From positions 1-45,123 of the forward strand of contig SFIR01000020.1 of NCBI GenBank assembly GCA_004556165.1: a stretch of 45,123 nucleotides of DNA, read 5' to 3'. Under the pieces are notes generated by a model. That model saw nothing but the letters and a program-made list of their open reading frames with translations. It did no database searches and was not told the DNA's origin. Positions 1 through 7,765 of the stretch are shown piece after piece. The position numbers and the translations under genes were made by a program. The stretch comes from Clostridiales bacterium. Lineage in GTDB: Bacteria > Bacillota > Clostridia > Christensenellales > CAG-138. Every line of letters starts with the position of its first letter. Position 1 is the first letter of the stretch.

Positions 1-53
1 TCTCACTGTATTAAGCAAAACTCCTCACTCAAATAAGCATATTTCGCGTAGGG

Positions 54-101
54 AAAGAGGCTGTTGCCTGCAATTAACTTGCATTTGCAACAGCCCCTTT
101 T
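54..101 (+). terminator. Rho-independent terminator of a gene left of the window
   Basis: A 9-bp stem GGCTGTTGC (59-67) pairs with GCAACAGCC (87-95). A lower arm of A/G against C/T and a run of T follow. It ends only about 10 bases before the Shine-Dalgarno of the first gene, so that gene either relies on read-through or has a promoter I cannot see. Confidence 0.8.
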
Positions 102-125
102 TATTTATTAAAGGAGGAAAAAGGC

Positions 126-722
126 ATGGAAGAAAAGAGTATGGAAGAAAAGAAGAACACGGCGCTGCAATCGGTAGGAAGCAAGAATAACTTATTACTT
201 CCTTTCATTGCTGCACTAATCGGATCGTTGATGCTGATATTAACTCTGTTTCTGCCGTTTGCATCGGCAAAAGATGAGTACAAGGAATATTTGCAGGAAT
301 ACTCCGATAAGATGTATGCGGAAGAAATCAATATGACTAACGGCGAAGCGGTTCATATATCTCTGTTTGAGTATGGCAGAATGTATGCTGCCGCAGCTGA
401 TTTGGGAATGGCCGAAAGCATTGCTATTGCATGTTTGGTTATCATTTCCGCTTTTGCTCTCTTTGCAATTTTGACCACATTGTTCTCGGTGCTGAAAAAG
501 CCTATTGCAGCAATAATATTTGACCTTTTGGCGTTCGGTGTATTCTTACTGATTAAATGGGATTTTAGAGACAGAGGCGTACTCCCAAGCAATCGTTATG
601 ATTGGGGGATAGCAGAATTCATTTGCTATATAGGAATTGCTGTTGTAATCGTAGGTTCTATTCTTCTATTGATAGCAAAAATTAAGAATAAAAAGCAGAA
701 TAAAGCTTTGCCTATTGAATAG
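126..722 (+). CDS. Four-helix integral membrane protein, function unknown
   Basis: A 198-residue protein that I do not recognise as a named family. A charged N-terminus (MEEKSMEEKK) precedes a hydrophobic helix at about residues 24-48. A roughly 45-residue extracytoplasmic loop rich in Glu and Tyr follows, then helices at about 98-122, 125-145 and 164-187, and a Lys-rich cytoplasmic tail. The start at 126 is supported by AAGGAGG at 111-117. The lipoprotein gene begins 16 bases downstream, so the two are probably co-transcribed and may act together at the membrane; this is inference from spacing only. The coding sequence is AT-richer than most of the window, like its partner, which hints at a separate origin. 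Confidence 0.8.
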   Translation: MEEKSMEEKKNTALQSVGSKNNLLLPFIAALIGSLMLILTLFLPFASAKDEYKEYLQEYSDKMYAEEINMTNGEAVHISLFEYGRMYAAAADLGMAESIAIACLVIISAFALFAILTTLFSVLKKPIAAIIFDLLAFGVFLLIKWDFRDRGVLPSNRYDWGIAEFICYIGIAVVIVGSILLLIAKIKNKKQNKALPIE

Positions 723-738
723 AACGGAGGAAAATATA

Positions 739-2481
739 ATGAAAAAGATATTTGCTTTATTGTTGGCTGCTGCTATGGTTTTCTCCCTTGCTGCTTGCAG
801 CAAAGAAAACGATCGGAACGATTTGCCGTATGATGCAAACGATTTGGAAAATATGCTCGCCTATACTGAAACAATAGGTGCATCCATGGAGGAAAGAATT
901 TCTAAGGAAAAGGATGCATTATTGGAAAAACTGGGCGAAACATATGACTCTTACGATAAAAACAAGAGCTTAGTTCCCGAATTCTACAACGATACATTAA
1001 CCTCAGGCAATGAGTTTTACACTGCATTGCAAGCTCTGGGGATTCACTACTATAAGTGTGTTGCTTCACAGGGACTTGATGACTACGATGCCTGGGATGG
1101 AGCAATGGATGATTTTTATGACGCCTGGGATGATGCGATGGATGATTTTTATGATGCTTGGGACAAGGCATACGATGATGTTTATGACGAATGCGATGAG
1201 CTGATTGAAGATGGTTCGGATGACCTTGATTATGACGATTATTCGGATGTTTGGTCAAGCATGTATGATGCTCATTCAGAAGCGTGGTCGAAGATGTATG
1301 ATGCCCATTCTGATGCATGGAGTACCCTTTATGACAATCACTCAGATGTTTGGGGTGGGTTCTATGACGGTGAATCCGATGTCGATAAGATTCTGCAGGA
1401 AAAAACCGATGATGAACAGAATAATGAAGATAATAAACCTGATGACGGAGAAGATGACAATAAGCCTTCTGCCGATGCTAAACCTGTCGACAGCAAAGAA
1501 CATGAATGTGATGATTTCTTATATGTAATCTATGACGACGGCACCGTAGAAATCACAAAATATACCGGTGAGGATACGGATGTTACGATTCCATCTGTAT
1601 TGGACGGTTATCCGGTCGGAAGAATAGGGAATGCCGCATTTGAGAATTGCACAACAATTGTAAATATCACTATGTGGCCCAATCCCATAAGCATAGGTAA
1701 AGCGGCATTTAAAGGTTGTTCAAGCTTGGTTGACTTCAGCATTCCGAGTTCCGTGACGGAAATCAGCGAATCCGTATTTGAAAACTGCACAAGCCTTGAA
1801 ACCATTATTATTTGGGGAGATATAACAAGCATTGGCGCATCCGCATTTAGAAACTGCTCCTCCTTGACTGATGTCAATATTCCGAGCAGCTGTTTGATGA
1901 TTGGTAAATCTGCATTTGAGGGATGTACGGAAATGAAATCTGTAATTCTCTGGGGCGGAGAGGTTATTGACGAATGTGCTTTTAAGAATTGCGCAGGTCT
2001 AACTGAAATCAGCATTCCGAGCGAGATAACAACGATTGGTATTTCCGCTTTTGAGGGTTGTACTAATCTTGAAACGGTGATTGTTTGGGGTGATGATGTA
2101 ACTTTTGGTGTTAATGCCTTTGCGAATTGTCCTAAATTGGATAAACTGCCGGAAGGAGCAATAAACACAAACGAAGAACCAACGCCTGATGGGAATGATG
2201 ACGACAACGAAAACAATGCAGAGGGTATTCGCCCGGAATTCAAAGAGGCAATGGATAGCTACGAGGCTTTCTATGATGAATATTGCGACTTTTTGAAGAG
2301 ATACAAAGAAAACCCGTCTGACTTGAATCTGCTCGCAGAATACACAGAAATGATGCAAGAACTTGAAGAAATGAATGCAAAATTCGAAGCGTGGGGAGAT
2401 AGTGATCTTAGCGATGCAGAGTTGAAATATTATTTAGAAGTAATCGACAGAATAACGCAGAAAATGATAGATGCAATGTAA
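739..2481 (+). CDS. Cell-surface lipoprotein with 11-residue Trp/Tyr repeats and BspA-type leucine-rich repeats
   Basis: The start at 739 is chosen over an in-frame ATG at 715 because it has GGAGG at 726-730 and opens a clean lipoprotein signal: MKK, a hydrophobic core, then LAAC with the lipidated cysteine at residue 20. The 580-residue protein continues with a helical acidic region built of 11-residue units (about residues 114-217) and an Asp/Glu/Asn-rich linker. Next come about seven LRR_5/BspA-like repeats (about 275-470) with the AFxxCxxLxxIxIPxxVxxI pattern. The C-terminal helical domain (about 495-580, starting RPEFKEAMDSYEAFYDEY) resembles one I remember as DUF6591 in clostridial lipoproteins, unverified. 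BspA repeats usually mediate adhesion or protein binding. Anchoring on the outer face of the membrane follows from the lipobox; the ligand is unknown. Confidence 0.85.
   Translation: MKKIFALLLAAAMVFSLAACSKENDRNDLPYDANDLENMLAYTETIGASMEERISKEKDALLEKLGETYDSYDKNKSLVPEFYNDTLTSGNEFYTALQALGIHYYKCVASQGLDDYDAWDGAMDDFYDAWDDAMDDFYDAWDKAYDDVYDECDELIEDGSDDLDYDDYSDVWSSMYDAHSEAWSKMYDAHSDAWSTLYDNHSDVWGGFYDGESDVDKILQEKTDDEQNNEDNKPDDGEDDNKPSADAKPVDSKEHECDDFLYVIYDDGTVEITKYTGEDTDVTIPSVLDGYPVGRIGNAAFENCTTIVNITMWPNPISIGKAAFKGCSSLVDFSIPSSVTEISESVFENCTSLETIIIWGDITSIGASAFRNCSSLTDVNIPSSCLMIGKSAFEGCTEMKSVILWGGEVIDECAFKNCAGLTEISIPSEITTIGISAFEGCTNLETVIVWGDDVTFGVNAFANCPKLDKLPEGAINTNEEPTPDGNDDDNENNAEGIRPEFKEAMDSYEAFYDEYCDFLKRYKENPSDLNLLAEYTEMMQELEEMNAKFEAWGDSDLSDAELKYYLEVIDRITQKMIDAM
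1078..1389 (+). repeat. 33-bp tandem repeats encoding 11-residue Trp/Tyr units
   Basis: Two blocks. 1078-1200 holds about four units of the type DDFYDAWDxAM, the first being 30 bp. 1231-1389 holds five units beginning YDxHSDxW, with the Trp lost in the last. Units at 1108-1140 and 1141-1173 are close to identical in DNA, which suggests recent duplication. Confidence 0.85.
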
Positions 2482-2574
2482 AGGTTACTGGATTATGCTT
2501 GTATGGCGAGCCGGTGCAGTACGGCGGAAAATTTGAGGTTGGAAAACTTAATTAAAGCTGTTTTCAGAGCATTT

Positions 2575-2609
2575 CGAGGGGTAAGCGTTTGTCCTTACCC
2601 CTCGATTTT
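2575..2609 (+). terminator. Rho-independent terminator of the lipoprotein gene
   Basis: An 11-bp perfect stem CGAGGGGTAAG (2575-2585) pairs with CTTACCCCTCG (2594-2604), followed by ATTTTG. It lies about 95 bases past the lipoprotein stop. Confidence 0.85.
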
Positions 2610-2838
2610 GTGTATTGCAGGCTGCAGGCTCATTTTCAAATGATTACAGCTCACCGATCACCGCACCTAATGGCAGCTGCACTGCCGAGGGCATTCATGC
2701 AGATTAACAAGTGAATACTGAGTTTGGAATTGCAAAGGAGAATCATCTATGCCGCTTGATACACGATTCTCGTGAGTTACCCTTCTCGGTTCCGGATTTC
2801 CTGCGATATCGCGCGTTGTGCTCTTTGCGCAAGCTAAC

Positions 2839-2867
2839 TTGACATCAGTCGGTAGATTAGCTATAAT
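2839..2867 (+). promoter_or_regulatory. Consensus sigma-A promoter of degV
   Basis: TTGACA (2839-2844), 17-bp spacer, TATAAT (2862-2867): both hexamers match consensus exactly. The predicted 5' leader of about 55 bases ends in AGGAGG at 2914-2919 before the ATG at 2929. Confidence 0.9.
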
Positions 2868-2928
2868 ATCTTTGCACATAATTGCATTTATGTGAGGGGG
2901 AAATCGTTTTTTTAGGAGGTAATGTTAA

Positions 2929-3816
2929 ATGAATGACTACATCTTAAGCTGCTGCTCGACTGCCGACCTTACAAAAGAGCATTTCCTTTCCCGTGGGATA
3001 AGCTATATCTGCTTTCATTATAATATGAACGGCGTGACATATACGGATGACCTTGGTGAAAGCATGTCATTTGAAGATTTTTATGCTGCCGTCAAGGACG
3101 GTGCCGATGTGAGCACGTCGCAAGTTACCATGGGTGAATATCTTGAATACTTCAGGCGCTTTCTGGAGGAGGGCAAGGATATTCTGCATGTATGCCTGTC
3201 ATCAGGAATATCCGGCAGCTATGGCTCTGCGTGCTTGGCTGCCAAGGAGCTGATGGAGGAGTATCCGGAGCGTAAGCTCTTTATCGTTGATTCGCTCGGA
3301 GCATCGAGCGGATACGGCCTGCTGATGGATACGCTTGCCGATCTTCGTGACAGCGGAATGAGTATTACTGAGCTGCACGACTGGGCGGAGGAACACAAGC
3401 TGAACGTTCATCATTGGTTTTTCTCAAGTGATCTCACCAACTACATCAAGGGCGGACGCATATCAAAGACCGCAGGGCTTGTCGGTTCGGTACTTCACAT
3501 ATGTCCGCTGCTCAATATGGATAACCTCGGAAGACTCATCCCACGCCAAAAGGTTCGTACAAAGAACCGCGTGATTAAGGAGATTGTGGACAAAATGGAG
3601 CAATGCGCAGACGGCGGGCCGGATTATTCCGGCAAATGCTATATAAGCAACTCAGGCTGCTATGAGGATGCACGCGCGGTTGCAGATCTTGTAGAGGAAA
3701 GGTTTAAGCACCTGAACGGCAGGGTCGAGATAAACTCCGTCGGAACGACCATCGGCAGTCACACCGGCTGCGGAACGGTTGCGCTGTTCTTCTTCGGCAA
3801 ACCGAGGGAAGACTGA
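2929..3816 (+). CDS. DegV family fatty-acid-binding protein
   Basis: A 295-residue protein of normal DegV length. Family motifs are all present: TSQ near 63-65, SSGISGSYGSA at 91-101, KGGRIS at 174-179 and the C-terminal GTTIGSHTGCG at 272-282. DegV/FakB-type proteins bind a long-chain fatty acid in a buried cleft. In pathways where it has been studied they present it to the kinase FakA for phosphorylation and phospholipid synthesis. No fakA is seen nearby, so which kinase it serves is unknown. The gene is a single transcription unit with its own consensus promoter and a strong terminator right after it. Cytosolic; no signal peptide. Confidence 0.92.
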   Translation: MNDYILSCCSTADLTKEHFLSRGISYICFHYNMNGVTYTDDLGESMSFEDFYAAVKDGADVSTSQVTMGEYLEYFRRFLEEGKDILHVCLSSGISGSYGSACLAAKELMEEYPERKLFIVDSLGASSGYGLLMDTLADLRDSGMSITELHDWAEEHKLNVHHWFFSSDLTNYIKGGRISKTAGLVGSVLHICPLLNMDNLGRLIPRQKVRTKNRVIKEIVDKMEQCADGGPDYSGKCYISNSGCYEDARAVADLVEERFKHLNGRVEINSVGTTIGSHTGCGTVALFFFGKPRED

Positions 3817-3834
3817 AATCATCATTTTTTCATA

Positions 3835-3862
3835 AACGAGCGGCATTGAACCGCTCGTTTTT
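3835..3862 (+). terminator. Rho-independent terminator of degV
   Basis: AACGAGCGG (3835-3843) and CCGCTCGTT (3851-3859) form a 9-bp stem with a 7-base loop, followed by TTTC. It starts 19 bases past the degV stop. Confidence 0.85.
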
Positions 3863-4001
3863 CGTTGGATGCATATGTTTTTGCTCAAAATACGCTCATT
3901 CGGGTCGTTATCAAGAGCATTCGGGTTTAATGTCCTGTGAAGGCATAAACAGTTAATGCGGCCGACATAGCGGAATCCCGAAAAAACCTATTAGGGCAAT
4001 A

Positions 4002-4376
4002 CTATTTGTCTGAATAACGGAGCGCATGCCGCTTCAGTGCCTCGAAGGTTTCGTCGCTTATGACATGCTCCATCTTGCAGGCATCTTCACCTGCCGCAGC
4101 ATTGCTGACACCGAGGCGGATAAGAAAATCCGTCAGCATCGTATGCCTTTCATAGATCTTCCGAGCAACTTCCAGCCCGGCATCGGTCAGGGTTAAATGC
4201 CCGTCATTATCCATGAGAAGATATCCGCCCTTCTTCAGAATACCGACCGCGCGGCTTACACTGGGCTTAGAAAAACCCATATACTCGCTGACGTCTATCG
4301 AGCGGACGGGTGCGCCGCTCCTTGATAAAATATAAATGGTTTCCAAATACATTTCGCCGGATTCCTGAAGCTGCAT
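4002..4376 (-). CDS. Short DtxR/MntR-family metal-dependent transcriptional repressor
   Basis: 124 residues: an N-terminal winged helix (recognition helix near 35-50, FSKPSVSRAVGILKKGGYL) and a metal-binding/dimerisation domain. There is no C-terminal SH3-like domain, so the size is that of MntR. The metal-site residues match DtxR rather than MntR: Met9, Cys100, Glu103 and His104 (ACKMEHVISDE), where MntR carries Glu in place of the Cys. His78 and Asp83 sit at the ancillary-site positions. Known family members repress metal uptake or switch on efflux when iron or manganese is replete. Iron sensing is an inference from the cysteine. It is monocistronic, with AAGGAGGG just upstream of its ATG and a readable promoter; no transporter is adjacent. 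Confidence 0.88.
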   Translation of the reverse strand: MQLQESGEMYLETIYILSRSGAPVRSIDVSEYMGFSKPSVSRAVGILKKGGYLLMDNDGHLTLTDAGLEVARKIYERHTMLTDFLIRLGVSNAAAGEDACKMEHVISDETFEALKRHALRYSDK

Positions 4377-4394
4377 GAAAATCCCTCCTTATCT

Positions 4395-4463
4395 GCCGGA
4401 AATAATAAAATCACTTCGCTGCGCAGCTTCCGGCAATATACCATAGTTCGCACGAAAAATCAA
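4395..4463 (-). promoter_or_regulatory. Promoter and palindromic start region of the DtxR-type regulator
   Basis: Read on the minus strand: TTGATT (complement of 4458-4463), 17-bp spacer, TATATT (complement of 4435-4440) with a TATG extended -10. Just downstream lie a perfect 10-bp palindrome GCTGCGCAGC (4418-4427) and flanking arms GCCGGAA (4395-4401)/TTCCGGC (4428-4434). Their position over the start site would suit autoregulation or a 5' hairpin. Confidence 0.7.
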
Positions 4464-4557
4464 CTCAAATTTCGGTGCGGACGACCGAAACTTGTGCCGG
4501 TATACCGAAAATGCCGGACACTTGGGCAATGCAGACCAATAATAACCTTCTTCACTA

Positions 4558-4586
4558 TTGACAACCAAAAATAATCATGTTAAAAT
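4558..4586 (+). promoter_or_regulatory. Promoter of the dockerin peptidase gene
   Basis: TTGACA (4558-4563), 17-bp spacer, TAAAAT (4581-4586). A small inverted repeat CAGAC (4596-4600)/GTCTG (4607-4611) lies at the predicted transcript start. AAGGAGG at 4619-4625 precedes the ATG at 4633. Confidence 0.8.
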
Positions 4587-4632
4587 TTGAAAATACAGAC
4601 AATAAGGTCTGAAAATACAAGGAGGAAAACAA

Positions 4633-6618
4633 ATGAAAACTCGTAAATTAGCTGCAATGTTCCTTGCACTCATCATGGTTCTTGCGCTCGTTCCCGCAGC
4701 AAGCCTTGCTGAGGGAATCGAAAAGATTGCCGATGAAGCAGCGGCTATGCATAAGCTCGATTCCGTTTGGGCTGATCTCGAAGCAGCCGAAGCGGAAGCA
4801 CTCGCAAACGGTATGGATAGGTTTGATGTTATCAACGCCGTCTATACCGCAGCTCTCAACAACGTTAAGGTCGATAAGGACAGCTTCTCCGACTTCTCGA
4901 AGGATGGCTTCTATTTCACCGTTGACGGCATGTACAACGCATACAATTTCAGGCTCCGCAATGAGCTTGACACCGATTGCGCACCCGTTGCCGAGGATGA
5001 ATTCATCATCACCATCGAGGGCAAAGGCGCTGCAAAGGATGCCGAAGCAGTTGATGTTTTGCTCGTAGCTCCCTATTACGGTCATGATTCCAGCTTCACC
5101 GACCAGTATAAGGTCGAGGCACAGTCCATCGCGGATGCAACCGGCGGCAGCTATACCCTGATTCAGTCCACCGGTGCGACCGGTCCTGTTATCGCAGAAA
5201 ACTACCTCGATAAGGCAGTCGTCATTTATGACAGCCACGGAACCCAGAGCGGTACTTCTTCTTACCTCTGCCTCACCACCAATGCCGGTATTACCACTGA
5301 AGACTATAATAACGGCTGGGCAGTCAGGGCAGGCAGTGCTGCATATATCGACGGCAGGTATATTGAGCATCATGTTGCCGGCACCCTTGCAAACACCTTT
5401 GTTTGGATGGCAATCTGCGAAGGCATGAAGAGAAGCGGCAACGGCACCACCGGAACCGCACTTCTCAATGCAGGCGCAGGCGTTGTTTACGGCTATTCCC
5501 AGAGCGTTACCTTTGTAGGCGACTATGTCTATGAAGAAACCTTCTGGAATGAGATGAAGAACGGCGCAAATACTTGCGATGCTTTTGAAACCATGAAGGA
5601 TGAGCACGGCGTACCCGATCCCTACGGCGATGCATATCCCATCATCATGAGCGAGGTTGATGCATTCCCCTCCAACCCCGACTCCGAACAGACCGTTTAC
5701 ACCGAATGGAATCTCTTCGGCGCACAGGAGCCCGTTGCTCTTGAGAGCTTCACCCTCAGCGAGACCGATCTCAACCTCACCCTCGGTCAGGAAGCAAACA
5801 TTCTCTTCGGCCGTGTTCCCGATAACGCAAATGCTTACGAGCTCGTTTGGACGTCTTCGAATGAGACCGTTATAGCCATTGAAGGCAATAACCGCCGCTG
5901 CAAGGTCAACGCTATCCATTCCGGAAGCGCAGTCGTGACCTGCACCGTTTTTGTCGGCGAAGAAATCTTCGGCACCGCGACGGTTAATGTTACCGTAACC
6001 GCTGATCAGGACCTCAAGGCAGCACTCAATGTCGAGGGCGGAAACCTTGAATTCGGCACCGGCGGCGAGTATCCCTTCGTAACTTTGACTGAGGATAACA
6101 GATACCTTGCAAAGAGCAGCAACGCAGCCCGGAACAGCAGTAAGTCCACCCTTACGCTCACTATCGGCATGCTTCAGGGCGAGACCCTTACCTTTGAGTA
6201 TCTGTACGGCTCTGAGAACAACTATGACTTCTTCAACTTCAAGGTAAATGATTCTCAGGTGCTCCACCTCTCCGGTACCAACAATTCCAACTGGAATTCC
6301 TATACCTACACTGCTGCAGCTGACGGCCTTTACACCTTCACTTGGGAGTTCACTAAGGATTCCAGCGTAAACAGCGGCATCGACTGCGTAAAGATCGATA
6401 ATGTCGAGTACTCCGGCGATAGCTCACCCGTCCTTATGGGCGATGTCAACGGCGACGGCGTTGTTGATAATATCGATGCAATGATCCTCATTCGTTATAC
6501 CCTTGGTCTCATCGGCGAAAATGATATCGACCTCAGGGCAGCCGATATGGACGGCGACGGCGCATATACCTCCGTCGATGCAGTGATCATTATCCGCATT
6601 GCTCTCGGAATGAACTAA
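4633..6618 (+). CDS. Secreted caspase-fold (clan CD) peptidase-like protein with Ig-like and dockerin domains
   Basis: 661 residues. The signal peptide MKTRK plus hydrophobic core probably ends after ASLA (about residue 26). Residues about 138-345 look like a clan CD cysteine-peptidase fold of the gingipain/C25-like kind: a strand ending YDSHG places His202, and WMAICEG places Cys262, the expected dyad. About 370-456 is a BIG2-like Ig domain (LTLGQEANI, VWTSS, VNVTV). About 465-594 is a beta-rich module that could bind carbohydrate. The C-terminus (602-661) is a dockerin type I with two calcium loops, GDVNGDGVVDNIDA and ADMDGDGAYTSVDA. Secretion and docking onto a cohesin partner follow from these domains; substrate is unknown and no cohesin is seen here. 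The peptidase call rests on the dyad and fold pattern, not on an alignment. Confidence 0.8.
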   Translation: MKTRKLAAMFLALIMVLALVPAASLAEGIEKIADEAAAMHKLDSVWADLEAAEAEALANGMDRFDVINAVYTAALNNVKVDKDSFSDFSKDGFYFTVDGMYNAYNFRLRNELDTDCAPVAEDEFIITIEGKGAAKDAEAVDVLLVAPYYGHDSSFTDQYKVEAQSIADATGGSYTLIQSTGATGPVIAENYLDKAVVIYDSHGTQSGTSSYLCLTTNAGITTEDYNNGWAVRAGSAAYIDGRYIEHHVAGTLANTFVWMAICEGMKRSGNGTTGTALLNAGAGVVYGYSQSVTFVGDYVYEETFWNEMKNGANTCDAFETMKDEHGVPDPYGDAYPIIMSEVDAFPSNPDSEQTVYTEWNLFGAQEPVALESFTLSETDLNLTLGQEANILFGRVPDNANAYELVWTSSNETVIAIEGNNRRCKVNAIHSGSAVVTCTVFVGEEIFGTATVNVTVTADQDLKAALNVEGGNLEFGTGGEYPFVTLTEDNRYLAKSSNAARNSSKSTLTLTIGMLQGETLTFEYLYGSENNYDFFNFKVNDSQVLHLSGTNNSNWNSYTYTAAADGLYTFTWEFTKDSSVNSGIDCVKIDNVEYSGDSSPVLMGDVNGDGVVDNIDAMILIRYTLGLIGENDIDLRAADMDGDGAYTSVDAVIIIRIALGMN

Positions 6619-6642
6619 AATATAAACAGATCCGATAACACA

Positions 6643-6682
6643 ACAGCTCCCGAGCGGTTTCGTTCGGGAGCTGTATTCTTAT
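6643..6682. terminator. Terminator hairpin between two convergent genes
   Basis: An 11-bp stem ACAGCTCCCGA (6643-6653) pairs with TCGGGAGCTGT (6664-6674). A weak T-rich stretch follows on the plus strand and another on the minus strand. It probably serves both the dockerin protein gene and the minus-strand ddl operon. Confidence 0.75.
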
Positions 6683-6692
6683 ACTGCTTTGT

Positions 6693-7175
6693 TCAGCAAA
6701 GGGGAATAAGCTGTGCCTTTACTGTGCCGTTATCCGCAGTCACTATCGCAAATGACGGCTTTGATCCGCCCAAAGGACGAACGGGGCTTCCGGGGTTAAG
6801 GACCTGAATCCTGCCGTAGGATGAAAGCTCCGGGATATGCGTATGCCCGTAGAGCAGCATATCGCATTCGAGCTCCTCCGCGCGCAGGCAGGCGCGTAAG
6901 GTATCGTCGAAGGCAACGGAATATTCATGCCCATGCATGAGAAGAAATTTCACGCCCTCGATATTGACGTTCAGCTCTTCGGGGCTTGAGCTTCTGTAAT
7001 CGCAGTTGCCGCAGACGGAGTAGACGGGCAGACCGGTGAGCTTATTCAGCTCCTCCGCATCTGCGGAAAAATCGCCGAGATGGAACCATGCATCGACCTT
7101 TCCCGCTTCCGAAACGCAGGTTTTAATCGCATCCAAATTTCCGTGAGTATCGCTTATAACGCCTATCCGCTTCAT
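6693..7175 (-). CDS. YfcE/MJ0936-type metallophosphoesterase
   Basis: A 160-residue calcineurin-like phosphoesterase of the short YfcE/MJ0936 group. Metal ligands are visible: Asp9 and His11 (SDTHG), Asp35 (HLGD), Asn57 (GNCD), His81 (MHGH), His111 and His113 (GHTHIP), then NPGS. Family members are cytosolic Mn-dependent phosphodiesterases; the natural substrate is not established. It is the last gene of the ddl-murF-rdgB operon. Its Shine-Dalgarno AAGGAG lies inside the final codons of rdgB and the two genes are 2 bases apart, so translational coupling is likely. This rdgB-phosphoesterase pairing is common in Firmicutes. Confidence 0.9.
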   Translation of the reverse strand: MKRIGVISDTHGNLDAIKTCVSEAGKVDAWFHLGDFSADAEELNKLTGLPVYSVCGNCDYRSSSPEELNVNIEGVKFLLMHGHEYSVAFDDTLRACLRAEELECDMLLYGHTHIPELSSYGRIQVLNPGSPVRPLGGSKPSFAIVTADNGTVKAQLIPLC

Positions 7176-7177
7176 TG

Positions 7178-7765
7178 TTACTCCTTGAGTGCCGCTAAAA
7201 CGAGCATCAGTGCGTTGCGGCGATGGCTGACGGCATTCTTGCGCTCGGCATCGATCTCCGCAAAGCTGAGGTTTTCGGGTTCGTACAGGAAAAGAGAATC
7301 GTAACCGAAGCCGTTTTCTCCGCGTTCTTCAAACAAAATCTTGCCGTCAACGCGTCCGTAGGCATTGATTTCGCCGCAGCCGGGGCGGATAAGCACCATT
7401 GCGCAGGCAAAATGCGCGTTGCGTTCGGAAAACGGTACATCGCTCAGCGCTTCAAGAAGCTTTTTGCGGTTTGCCGCATCGTCATGACCTTCGCCGGCAT
7501 AGCGTGCGGAATACACCCCGGGCGCGCCGCCGAGTGCATCAACGCAGAGACCGGAATCGTCCGCGAGCACCGCATCATCGGGGAGCAGCGCAGCGGCTTC
7601 AACAGCCTTTTTTCGGGCATTGCCCATGAAGGAGTCGGCATCCTCGACAACGTCAAGCTCTATCCCCGCTTCACGCATCGGGATGACGGCATCGAAGCGG
7701 TCGCCGAGTATTTCCTTTATCTCGCGAACCTTGTTTTTATTGTTGGAAGCAATTACAAGTCTCAT
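7178..7765 (-). CDS. rdgB: XTP/dITP diphosphatase (RdgB/HAM1 family)
   Basis: 195 residues, full length. It hydrolyses dITP, ITP and XTP to monophosphates, which keeps deaminated purines out of DNA and RNA. Motifs: ASNNKNK near the N-terminus, ADDSGL at about 68-73 with the catalytic acidic pair, PGVYSARYAG, GFGYDSLF (the usual Pro after GYD is Ser) and SHR near the C-terminus. Its start codon overlaps the murF stop by 4 bases (ATGA), so it is coupled to murF. Together with the hypoxanthine-DNA glycosylase at 40.1 kb the window holds two separate defences against inosine in DNA. Confidence 0.93.
   Translation of the reverse strand: MRLVIASNNKNKVREIKEILGDRFDAVIPMREAGIELDVVEDADSFMGNARKKAVEAAALLPDDAVLADDSGLCVDALGGAPGVYSARYAGEGHDDAANRKKLLEALSDVPFSERNAHFACAMVLIRPGCGEINAYGRVDGKILFEERGENGFGYDSLFLYEPENLSFAEIDAERKNAVSHRRNALMLVLAALKE

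Larger units (their letters stand above)
2482..2928. other. 447-bp intergenic region between the lipoprotein gene and degV
   Basis: It holds a terminator (2575-2609) and a consensus promoter (2839-2867). Right after the lipoprotein stop, the frame starting at 2481 stays open for about 24 codons to a TAA at 2553-2555 and reads like protein (LYGEPVQYGGKFEVGKLN). This is a possible relic of another C-terminus. I see nothing convincing between 2610 and 2838 apart from a weak inverted repeat GAGAATC/GATTCTC. Confidence 0.6.

Noticed and set aside
2667..2879. A 70-codon minus-strand frame in the degV upstream gap
   Set aside because: No ribosome-binding site and no recognisable protein character; it runs through the degV promoter.
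4435..4490. The inverted repeat TTTCGGT (4470-4476)/ACCGAAA (4484-4490) as a metal-regulator box
   Set aside because: It is a short 7-bp repeat lying just upstream of the -35 and does not resemble known DtxR or MntR boxes; too weak to call.
4648..6267. A 539-codon open frame antisense to the dockerin protein gene
   Set aside because: It mirrors the codon bias of the plus-strand gene, which has a signal peptide, promoter and domains; the antisense product is Gly/Val/Ile-rich with no recognisable motif or ribosome site.
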